Origin: an uncultured Sphingobacteriia bacterium
Lineage (GTDB): Bacteria; Bacteroidota; Bacteroidia; Chitinophagales; Chitinophagaceae
DNA: 5,680 bases
Assembly: GCA_945957225.1 (NCBI GenBank)
Contig: CAMFKK010000185.1
Location: 1 to 5,680, forward strand
Reading direction: 5' to 3'
Shown: piece after piece, positions 1 through 5,404 of the stretch
How positions within the stretch are numbered: position 1 is the first letter of the stretch
Layout: the number at the start of each line of letters is the position of its first letter
Made by a program: the position numbers and the translations under genes
Notes under the pieces: generated by a model
The model's input: only the letters and a program-made list of their open reading frames with translations
Databases searched by the model: none
Told to the model about the DNA's origin: nothing

Positions 1-1388
1 TCACTTCTACCATCCATTCCTATCTTATCAATCTCATCCAAGATCATTACAGGATTAGAAGATTTGCATTTTCTAATCTGCTGTACAATTCTTCCTGGCA
101 TGGCGCCAATATAGGTTTTACGGTGACCTCTAATTTCGCTCTCGTCATGCAATCCTCCCAAACTTACGCGCACATATTTTCTACCAATGGCGTGTGCAAT
201 TGATTTACCCAATGAGGTTTTACCAATTCCGGGAGGTCCCAAGAAACAAAGGATGGGACTTTTCATGTCTCCCTTTAATTTTAATACGGCCAAATATTCA
301 ATGATCCTACTCTTGATCTTGGTCATCCCATAATGATCCTTGTCCAGCACTTTCTGTGCATTCTTTAGGTCATAATTATCCGCTGAATAATCCTGCCATG
401 GCAGGTCTAACATCAGGTCTAAATGATTGTAAACAATACTATAATCTGGTGTGGATGCGTGCATCCTTTCTAATTTCTCAATGCCTTTATTGAATAAATT
501 TTTAGCAGCTTCAGGCCATTTTTTGCCCTCCGCTTTTTTCTTCATATCAGCTATCTCCCGGTCATTGCTATCTCCTCCTAATTCATCCTTGATACTTTTC
601 AGTTGCTGTTGCAAAAAGTATTCTCGTTGTTGCTTATCCAGTTCTGTGCGCGTCTTGTTGGTAACCTTATCCTTTAATTCTGCATACTGTAGCTCTCTAT
701 TCAATATATGAATCAAGTGCTCTGCTCTTTTGTGAATATCATGAATTTCAAGTAGGCTTTGCTTTTCAGCTAAGTCACTATTTAAGTTGCTGCTCACAAA
801 ATTGATCAGGAAACTAGGATGCTCAATATTCTTTAAAATAATAGAAGCTTCTGTAGGTAGATTGGGCGACAAATGAATAATCTGTGCAGCCAAGTCTTTG
901 ATGCTTGCCACATAGACTTTAAAATCATCTTCTAAGGGCAATTCATCTTCTGGGAATAAACGGATATTGGCTGTGAAATAAGGATCATCCGTCTTCATTT
1001 CTAGCAATTCAAAACGTTTCTTACCCTGTATAATGATAGTAGTTCCACCATCTGGCATTTTTATCAACTTGACAATTTTTGCAACCGTGCCAATCTTGCA
1101 GAGCTCTTCAGCAGTGGGTTCTTCAATATTGGCGTCTTTTTGCGCAACTACACCAATTAGCTTGTCTAATTTATAAGCATCATTAACGGCTTTAATACTT
1201 TTGTCTCTACCTACCGTAATAGGAAGAACTACCCCAGGAAACAATACAGTGTTTCTAAGTGGCAGAATGGGTAAAATATCAGGAATCACCAGGTTCTTGT
1301 CCTGTTCCCCATCTTGTTCATTGATAGGGATAATGGGCATAAAATCGGTTTCGTCTTCTGAACGGAAAAAAAGCTTTTCTTTCAACAT
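1..1388 (-). CDS. lon: ATP-dependent protease Lon, N-terminal part (partial, runs off left edge)
   Basis: Lon is a cytoplasmic homo-oligomeric AAA+ serine protease that degrades misfolded and regulatory proteins. The 462 complete codons visible start with MLKEKLFFRSEDETDF and contain, near residues 45-60, the substrate-binding N-domain signature LPLRNTVLFPGVVLPI. A charged helical stretch (about residues 200-280, including RTELDKQQREYFLQQQLKSI) is the usual Lon linker. Walker A is GPPGIGKT at residues 384-391 and Walker B is MILDEID at about 448-454, followed by KIGMDGRS where the window ends. The rest of the AAA+ module and the Ser-Lys protease domain lie outside, so activity cannot be judged; Lon proteins are usually about 800 residues. 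The ATG at 1388 gives a normal acidic Lon N-terminus; an in-frame ATG at 1340 is an alternative. It is transcribed separately from the upstream lipoprotein gene, whose terminator lies between them. No frameshift is seen. Confidence 0.97.
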   Translation of the reverse strand, partial: MLKEKLFFRSEDETDFMPIIPINEQDGEQDKNLVIPDILPILPLRNTVLFPGVVLPITVGRDKSIKAVNDAYKLDKLIGVVAQKDANIEEPTAEELCKIGTVAKIVKLIKMPDGGTTIIIQGKKRFELLEMKTDDPYFTANIRLFPEDELPLEDDFKVYVASIKDLAAQIIHLSPNLPTEASIILKNIEHPSFLINFVSSNLNSDLAEKQSLLEIHDIHKRAEHLIHILNRELQYAELKDKVTNKTRTELDKQQREYFLQQQLKSIKDELGGDSNDREIADMKKKAEGKKWPEAAKNLFNKGIEKLERMHASTPDYSIVYNHLDLMLDLPWQDYSADNYDLKNAQKVLDKDHYGMTKIKSRIIEYLAVLKLKGDMKSPILCFLGPPGIGKTSLGKSIAHAIGRKYVRVSLGGLHDESEIRGHRKTYIGAMPGRIVQQIRKCKSSNPVMILDEIDKIGMDGRS

Positions 1389-1425
1389 AGTCTAATCTTT
1401 GGTCAATCTGTCACACCCTACTCAT

Positions 1426-1433
1426 CAAATGTA
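1426..1433 (-). promoter_or_regulatory. Possible lon promoter, -7 element
   Basis: Read on the minus strand this is TACATTTG, an exact match to the Bacteroidota -7 consensus TAnnTTTG, about 38 nt before the lon start codon. No TTG lies at the usual 19-20 nt upstream; the nearest is at 1460-1462 with a 26-nt spacer, so the -33 part is missing or weak. The surrounding stretch 1389-1510 shows no CIRCE-like inverted repeat or other heat-shock operator. Confidence 0.4.
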
Positions 1434-1510
1434 TCTAAAGAAGGGGGAAGAAACTAGAGCAAGAACGATGCCACTGACAGCAAAGCCTTAAAAAAGGTAC
1501 AAACTGGCAC

Positions 1511-1539
1511 AAAAAAAATCCTCCCGTTTTTCGGGAGGA
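1511..1539 (-). terminator. Intrinsic terminator of the small lipoprotein gene
   Basis: A perfect 8-bp GC-rich stem pairs 1519-1526 with 1532-1539 around a 5-nt loop. On the minus strand it is followed at once by eight T residues (1518-1511). It lies about 60 nt after the stop codon of the 61-residue lipoprotein gene and before lon, so it separates the two units. The plus strand has no T-run after the stem, so it works in one direction. Confidence 0.9.
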
Positions 1540-1597
1540 CCTTCTTGCAAGAAGTAATATTGGAAATACTAGGTATTTCTACAATTTTTACTATAAA

Positions 1598-1783
1598 TTA
1601 TTTCTTTGCAGCAGAATCAACTTTTACTGCAGCAGAATCAACTTTTACAGCAGTTGTGTCTACAGTTGCAGCAGGAGTGTCAACAGTTACAGCTGGAGAA
1701 TCAGCTTTAACTTCTTTGTTCTCACCATTGTTACAAGCAGTCATTAAACCTGCTACAGCCAAAATTGCGAATACTTTTTTCAT
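1598..1783 (-). CDS. Small repeat-containing probable lipoprotein (61 aa)
   Basis: Residues 1-16 form a lipoprotein-type signal peptide: MKK, a hydrophobic core (VFAILAVAGL), then MTA before Cys17. Methionine at -3 is a mild departure from the usual lipobox. After a short polar linker (NNGENKE) the whole mature part, residues 25-59, is five tandem 7-residue units: VKADSPA, VTVDTPA, ATVDTTA, VKVDSAA and VKVDSAA, ending KK. No enzymatic domain is present and I do not recognise a named family. The repeats, rich in Val, Ala, Ser/Thr and a conserved Asp, suggest an extended low-complexity chain tethered to a membrane. It stands alone, with a good promoter at 1816-1846 and a strong terminator at 1511-1539, so it is probably a real, independently expressed gene. 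An open frame on the opposite strand (1545-1787) overlaps it but has none of these signals. Confidence 0.85.
   Translation of the reverse strand: MKKVFAILAVAGLMTACNNGENKEVKADSPAVTVDTPAATVDTTAVKVDSAAVKVDSAAKK
1607..1711 (-). repeat. Five tandem 21-bp coding repeats
   Basis: Five in-frame 21-bp units encode the heptapeptides of the small lipoprotein. The two units nearest the 3' end of the gene (1607-1627 and 1628-1648) are identical in all 21 bases, while the three older units (1649-1669, 1670-1690, 1691-1711) have diverged. This gradient suggests growth by duplication at the C-terminal end. Confidence 0.9.
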
Positions 1784-1815
1784 GTAATGATTTTTTTAAA
1801 AATTTTTAATTGGCG

Positions 1816-1846
1816 CAAAGATAATGGTCCAAAATAATTTTACAAA
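1816..1846 (-). promoter_or_regulatory. Promoter of the small lipoprotein gene
   Basis: On the minus strand TTTG (1846-1843) is followed after 19 nt by TATCTTTG (1823-1816), matching the Bacteroidota sigma-A type consensus at both elements. The predicted transcript start, near 1808-1811, leaves a leader of about 25 nt rich in A and T before the ATG at 1783. Confidence 0.75.
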
Positions 1847-1877
1847 TAAAATAACATATATTTTTTAATACAATAAC

Positions 1878-3191
1878 TTACTTCTTTCTGAAAAAGATCC
1901 TAATGGGCACCCCTGTTAACCTAAACTTGGTTCTTAGTTGATTTTCCAGATAGTTTTTATAAGCCGATTTTATATCGTCTGGATAATTGGTAAAAAAGGC
2001 AAAAGAAGGCACGGCAGTGGGTAATTGCGTCACATATTTGATTTTAACAGTATTTCCCCTAACCACCGGCGCATGGTAGGCCTCAACTGCTTTTAGCATG
2101 ATTTCATTTAGTTGTGAAGTTGGAATTTTACGATTCCTGTTCTCATAGACTTCTAAGGCAAATTCAATGGCTTTAAAAATCCTTGTCTTTTCTGTTACGG
2201 ATATAAAAATAACAGGCACATCAGTAAAAGGGGCCAATTTGGCTTTCAAAGCTTTTTCATAGTCTCTAGCTGTATTGGTTTCTTTTTCTACCAAATCCCA
2301 TTTGTTAACCAATACTACAATCCCTTTTCCTTTTCTGGTAGCCAATGAAAAGATACTCACGTCTTGGGCAGTTACCCCTTTACCTGCATCAATCAATAAC
2401 AAACAAACGTCTGCCTCATCCATTGCTTTGATGGCCCTGATAATGCTATAAAATTCTAAGTCTTCTTTCTCTTTGTTTTTCTTACGAATCCCAGCCGTAT
2501 CAATCAGCATGAATTCCTTTTGGAACATATTATAATGGGTGTGTATGGTATCTCTTGTAGTACCAGCAATATCACTCACAATGGTACGCTCTTGACCAAT
2601 TAAGGCATTGAGCAAAGAAGATTTACCCGCATTTGGTTGACCAATAATGGCAAATTTAGGAAGGGCATTTTCACGCAAAGTGTCATCAGAATCTTCCTCT
2701 TTCATTCCATCAGTAATGGCATCTAAGACTTCACCTGTTCCCGTTCCAGTAATAGAGCTAATAAAATAGGTATTTTCAAAACCCAGACTATAAAATTCTG
2801 TTGCTTCTAATTGGCGTGTTCCATTATCCACTTTGTTGACCACCAAATAAACGGGTTTGGTGGTTCTGCGCAACAAGTCTGCCATGGTATCATCCAAGTC
2901 TGTGATCCCTGTAACTACGTCTACCATGAAGACAATACAATTGGCTTCATCAATGGCAATTTTAACTTGTTTGCGAATTTCTCTTTCAAAAACATCGTCT
3001 GTATGTGGCACAAATCCGCCTGTATCAATTACATTGAAAGTTTTTCCGTTCCAATCGGTAACACCGTATTGGCGATCACGGGTTACCCCGCTTATATCGT
3101 CTACAATGGCTTTACGTTCTTCTAACAAACGGTTGAAAAATGTACTCTTGCCCACATTGGGTCTTCCTACAATGGCTACTGTATAACTCAT
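1878..3191 (-). CDS. der: Ribosome-assembly GTPase Der (EngA)
   Basis: Der is the double-GTPase factor needed for late assembly of the 50S ribosomal subunit. Both G domains are complete. The first has GRPNVGKS at residues 9-16, DTGG at 56-59 and NKVD at 119-122. The second has GQPNAGKS at 184-191, DTAG at 231-234 and NKWD at 296-299. The acidic linker between them (about 164-174, KEEDSDDTLRE) is typical, and the C-terminal part from about 350 is the Der KH-like domain, ending IRIFFRKK. At 437 residues it has the family's normal length and looks intact. It starts 22 nt after the era stop codon on the same strand, so the two are probably co-transcribed with era first. A short SD-like AGGG sits 3 nt before the ATG, closer than usual. 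No clear terminator follows; the downstream 90 nt carry the next gene's promoter. Confidence 0.98.
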   Translation of the reverse strand: MSYTVAIVGRPNVGKSTFFNRLLEERKAIVDDISGVTRDRQYGVTDWNGKTFNVIDTGGFVPHTDDVFEREIRKQVKIAIDEANCIVFMVDVVTGITDLDDTMADLLRRTTKPVYLVVNKVDNGTRQLEATEFYSLGFENTYFISSITGTGTGEVLDAITDGMKEEDSDDTLRENALPKFAIIGQPNAGKSSLLNALIGQERTIVSDIAGTTRDTIHTHYNMFQKEFMLIDTAGIRKKNKEKEDLEFYSIIRAIKAMDEADVCLLLIDAGKGVTAQDVSIFSLATRKGKGIVVLVNKWDLVEKETNTARDYEKALKAKLAPFTDVPVIFISVTEKTRIFKAIEFALEVYENRNRKIPTSQLNEIMLKAVEAYHAPVVRGNTVKIKYVTQLPTAVPSFAFFTNYPDDIKSAYKNYLENQLRTKFRLTGVPIRIFFRKK

Positions 3192-3213
3192 AATCCCTAA
3201 ATTAAAATGCTAT

Positions 3214-4086
3214 TTATTTATATCCGTATTCTCTTAAGTGCATGTCATTGTCACGCCATTTGGGGCGCACTTTTACAAATAGTTCTAAGAATACTTTGGT
3301 GCCAATAAATTGTTCAATATCGGCCCTGGCCAAAATGCCAATCTCTCTAATCATTTTACCCTTTTCTCCAATGATAATGGACTTTTGGGTATCTCTTTGA
3401 ACAATAATATCTGCCTGTATTTTTACAATATCTTCTCTTTCCTTGAATTCATTGATTAAGACCGCTGCGTGATAAGGAATCTCGTCTCCAAAGAGATGGT
3501 AGATCTTTTCTCTAATCAATTCAGACACAAAGAATTTGGTAGGCAGATCGCTCAAATCTTCTTCACTGTAAAAAGGATGGCCATCCGGTAATAAAGAAAG
3601 TATGGCGTCTAATAATTTATTCAAATGCACTTTTTGCAAAGCCGATATTTTCACAATCTTGCTGCAATATGCTTTTTCTGCAAAGAATTTTTCTGCCAAT
3701 GCCAACCTACCATTTCCTGCTTTATCAATCTTATTCAAGACCACCAATCCTGGGACTTTCAATCTTAGCTTTTGAAAAATGCCATCAATTTCTTCTAAGT
3801 CTTCATTGGCGTCCACAATCAGTAAGGCAATATCGGCGTCTTCCAAAGCAGATTTGACCGATTGCATCATATGCTCGTGCAATTTGTACTGAGGATCAAT
3901 AATTCCTGGGGTATCTGAGAAAATGACTTGGTATTCGTCTGGCTTGTTTAAAAAAGCCTTGATTCTATGACGGGTAGTTTGAGCCTTTGGCGATGTAATT
4001 GCCATCTTCTCTCCCACCAATGCATTGATGAGCGTACTCTTGCCCGCATTGGGCTTGCCAAAAATGTTTACAAAACCTACTTTCAT
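3214..4086 (-). CDS. era: GTPase Era, 16S rRNA-binding 30S assembly factor
   Basis: Era binds the 3' end of 16S rRNA and helps mature the 30S subunit. The N-terminal G domain shows GKPNAGKS (residues 10-17; Ala where most relatives have Val), the switch-region motif AQTTRHRI (35-42), DTPG (58-61), NKID (118-121) and KISAL (146-150) as the G5 loop. The C-terminal KH domain contains the RNA-binding loop GEKG at 240-243 within the Era signature VQRDTQKSIIIGEKGKMI. The protein is 290 residues, close to the usual 300, and appears complete. The ATG at 4086 places the P-loop at the expected distance from the N-terminus. It is followed after 22 nt by der and preceded by tRNA-fMet and its terminator. 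No convincing separate promoter was found, so it may rely on a weak promoter in 4087-4191 or on read-through from the tRNA. Confidence 0.98.
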   Translation of the reverse strand: MKVGFVNIFGKPNAGKSTLINALVGEKMAITSPKAQTTRHRIKAFLNKPDEYQVIFSDTPGIIDPQYKLHEHMMQSVKSALEDADIALLIVDANEDLEEIDGIFQKLRLKVPGLVVLNKIDKAGNGRLALAEKFFAEKAYCSKIVKISALQKVHLNKLLDAILSLLPDGHPFYSEEDLSDLPTKFFVSELIREKIYHLFGDEIPYHAAVLINEFKEREDIVKIQADIIVQRDTQKSIIIGEKGKMIREIGILARADIEQFIGTKVFLELFVKVRPKWRDNDMHLREYGYK

Positions 4087-4140
4087 CTGGTATAACCCGG
4101 CTAATACTAAAGAGAAACCGGGAATTTGTTTTTATGTTTT

Positions 4141-4156
4141 GGGGCAATGCTGCCCC
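4141..4156 (-). other. GC-rich hairpin in the era upstream region
   Basis: A perfect 6-bp stem (4141-4146 with 4151-4156, GGGGCA and TGCCCC) closes a 4-nt loop in an otherwise AT-rich gap between the tRNA terminator and era. Neither strand has a T-run after it, so it is not a standard terminator. It would lie in the era leader if transcription starts near or upstream of the tRNA. Its function is unknown. Confidence 0.5.
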
Positions 4157-4191
4157 GGCCGTATATTTCCAATATTAAATATACAAATAAC

Positions 4192-4213
4192 AAAGGCCTC
4201 AAACGAGGCCTTT
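4192..4213 (-). terminator. Hairpin terminator after tRNA-fMet
   Basis: A perfect 9-bp stem (4192-4200 with 4205-4213) around a 4-nt loop begins 5 nt after the tRNA 3' end. On the minus strand the stem ends in TTT and runs into TTTGTTATTTG, an interrupted T-rich tail, so termination may be incomplete. Its symmetric A/T flanks also allow weak action on the plus strand. Confidence 0.75.
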
Positions 4214-4217
4214 TATG

Positions 4218-4289
<72 letters not shown>

Positions 4290-4320
4290 ATATAAGATTG
4301 AAATAATATCGCTTTTGGGT

Positions 4321-4361
4321 CCATTCAATTTACACTTCACAGTGCTTTCCTATTTGAATGG
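4321..4361 (-). repeat. Inverted repeat in the tRNA-fMet precursor leader
   Basis: The 8-bp arms 4321-4328 and 4354-4361 are exact reverse complements. Between them is a smaller 4-bp hairpin (4333-4336 with 4341-4344). The outer arm starts just downstream of the predicted promoter, so the first nucleotides of the pre-tRNA would fold back, about 30 nt before the mature 5' end. It could protect the leader or simply be incidental. Confidence 0.45.
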
Positions 4362-4365
4362 GGAG

Positions 4366-4397
4366 CAAAAGTAGGGTTTAGAGGCTTACCAACCAAA
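4366..4397 (-). promoter_or_regulatory. Promoter of tRNA-fMet
   Basis: On the minus strand TTTG (4397-4394), a 20-nt spacer and TACTTTTG (4373-4366) match the Bacteroidota consensus. The predicted start near 4358-4362 lies about 70 nt before the mature tRNA. The -33 element begins 10 bp after the stop codon of the upstream DUF2807 gene. Confidence 0.7.
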
Positions 4398-4406
4398 AAA
4401 AACTGC

Positions 4407-5138
4407 TTAATCCTCTGTTTTTCTTTTTATAGAAGCCCCTCCACTGCTACTAATATTTCTAATCATTCCGTCGCCACGATAATAGATATTACTTCCGCCG
4501 CTGGCTTCCGCATTCAATTCTTTGTTGATGCTTACCCGAATATTGGAGGCACCAGATGCGTCTAATTTACCATAGTCTGCTTTTAGGTCAAAAGCTTTGA
4601 TACTGCAAGCCCCACTGGCATCTATTTCTAATTTATCGGCCTTGCCAGATACTTTTACATTGGAAGCACCACTGGCATCTAATTTTAAAATACCAATTTG
4701 CAATTCACCTGTATAATCACTGGCTCCGGATAATTGAATTTTCAATTCAGGCAATTTAATGGCTTCTGTAGATTTTACATTACAAGCTCCAGATGCTTCT
4801 ACCCTATTGAGATTTTTGAAAGTCACATAGGCTTTCATTTTATTATTACCCCAGCTTTTCCAATTCCAACCCTTCCCGTCAAAATAAATATGAAGGGTAC
4901 CATTCTTTACCTCTGTGCGGATGCGGCCAATGGCTTCAGCTGAACTTGCGCTTACTGCCGCTGCTTCTTCGTTTCCTTGTGAAAGGAAGAGGTCAATAGC
5001 GCCAGAAACTTCTACGGCTGTAAATCCAGATACCATTCTAGCTTCTGCATTGGCATCAAATACCAAATTCTTTTCATTTTGGGCATTGGCTGAAAATATA
5101 CTCAAACCCAATCCCAGTAATAATATTAATTGTTTCAT
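4407..5138 (-). CDS. Secreted DUF2807 (head GIN domain) protein
   Basis: From the chosen ATG at 5138 the protein has 243 residues. It begins with a signal peptide, MKQLILLLGLGLSIFSANA, with likely cleavage before Gln20, so it is exported to the periplasm or cell surface. The rest matches the DUF2807/head GIN family common in Bacteroidota, whose function is not established. From residue 116 a ladder of SGA or SGG turns recurs at 116, 137, 156, 175, 195, 213 and 232, about every 19-20 residues, usually as xASGASNV; an isolated copy, VSGAIDLFL, is at 44-52. This pattern fits stacked beta-strand rungs. A longer frame opens at 5174, but its first 12 residues (MAAASFQFKMLQ) would precede the signal peptide and overlap a possible promoter, so 5138 is preferred; 5147 is also possible. 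It is transcribed away from the thiamin-type receptor gene; no functional link is implied. No clear terminator follows. Confidence 0.85.
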   Translation of the reverse strand: MKQLILLLGLGLSIFSANAQNEKNLVFDANAEARMVSGFTAVEVSGAIDLFLSQGNEEAAAVSASSAEAIGRIRTEVKNGTLHIYFDGKGWNWKSWGNNKMKAYVTFKNLNRVEASGACNVKSTEAIKLPELKIQLSGASDYTGELQIGILKLDASGASNVKVSGKADKLEIDASGACSIKAFDLKADYGKLDASGASNIRVSINKELNAEASGGSNIYYRGDGMIRNISSSGGASIKRKTED

Positions 5139-5173
5139 TTGTAGCATTTTAAATTGAAACGAGGCAGCGGCCA

Positions 5174-5181
5174 TAAAGTTA
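5174..5181 (-). promoter_or_regulatory. Weak candidate promoter of the DUF2807 gene
   Basis: On the minus strand TAACTTTA differs from TAnnTTTG at the last base only and lies 36 nt before the preferred start. No TTG is found at the expected distance upstream. It lies within 4 bp of the -33 element of the divergent receptor promoter, so the two could interfere. Confidence 0.3.
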
Positions 5182-5184
5182 CAG

Positions 5185-5214
5185 TTGGTTCGTATTATTT
5201 AATGCCTAATTTTG
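5185..5214 (+). promoter_or_regulatory. Promoter of the TPP-riboswitch receptor gene
   Basis: TTG (5185-5187), a 19-nt spacer and TAATTTTG (5207-5214) match the Bacteroidota consensus. The predicted start, about 5217-5221, lies immediately before the first strand of riboswitch helix P1, so almost the whole early transcript is the aptamer. Confidence 0.75.
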
Positions 5215-5221
5215 CGGCAGA

Positions 5222-5307
5222 ACATTCCTCGGGGTGCTAAGTGTGCAAACACTGGCTGAGAAAATACCCGTTGAACCTGAACAGGGTAATGCCTGCGAAG
5301 GGAAGGT
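5222..5307 (+). ncRNA. TPP riboswitch (THI element)
   Basis: The aptamer senses thiamin pyrophosphate. The conserved parts appear in order: GGGGTGC (5231-5237), a stem with GCAA tetraloop (5240-5244 with 5249-5253), CTGAGA (5256-5261, pyrimidine-sensor side), ACCC (5266-5269, pairing with 5232-5235 as P2), TTGAACCTGA (5271-5280), a small P5-type stem CAGG/CCTG (5282-5285 with 5292-5295) enclosing GTAATG, and GCGAAGGGA (5295-5303). Helix P1 pairs 5222-5228 with 5301-5307 with one mismatch. It precedes a receptor-type gene by 76 nt. Known TPP riboswitches lower expression when TPP is plentiful, so the downstream gene is expected to be on under thiamin shortage. Confidence 0.96.
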
Positions 5308-5404
5308 GTACTGTACTTTTTTACGGCAGATCCTCTCCATTAGCTATTCCCTGTTCCCATTATTAACTTTTAAATCAAGAAAAATGAAAAAGTTTCTGGG
5401 AACA
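5299..5404 (+). promoter_or_regulatory. Candidate expression platform of the TPP riboswitch
   Basis: AGGGAA (5299-5304, overlapping the 3' strand of P1) is complementary to TTCCCT (5347-5352). TGTTCCCA (5352-5359) is complementary over 8 bp to TGGGAACA (5397-5404), inside the coding region. The second helix would enclose the start codon at 5384. No stem followed directly by a T-run is evident, although a T6 stretch lies at 5317-5322, so control of translation seems likelier than termination. This is inferred by eye from complementarity and not from a computed fold. Confidence 0.4.

Noticed and set aside
451..711. Open frame of 86 codons on the plus strand
   Set aside because: It lies entirely antisense to the strongly recognisable lon coding sequence and its translation resembles no known protein.
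1545..1787. Open frame of 80 codons on the plus strand with Ala/Ser/Thr-rich repeats
   Set aside because: It is the antisense shadow of the repeat lipoprotein. The minus-strand frame has the signal peptide, promoter and terminator; the repeats make any frame look periodic.
2811..3186. Two overlapping plus-strand open frames of about 105 codons
   Set aside because: Both are antisense to the first G domain of der, and neither has recognisable motifs.
4380..4416. Inverted repeat around the DUF2807 stop codon as a terminator
   Set aside because: The 9-bp arms contain a mismatch and a 19-nt loop. The T-run lies in the loop rather than after the stem, so it is not an intrinsic terminator.
5139..5174. 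Extension of the DUF2807 protein to the ATG at 5174
   Set aside because: The added residues would sit in front of a clear signal peptide, and the ATG overlaps a possible -7 promoter element.
5308..5322. T6 run after the riboswitch as an intrinsic terminator
   Set aside because: Only a 3-bp stem (GTA/TAC) can form immediately before it, which is too weak. A terminator using more distant pairing was not found by eye.
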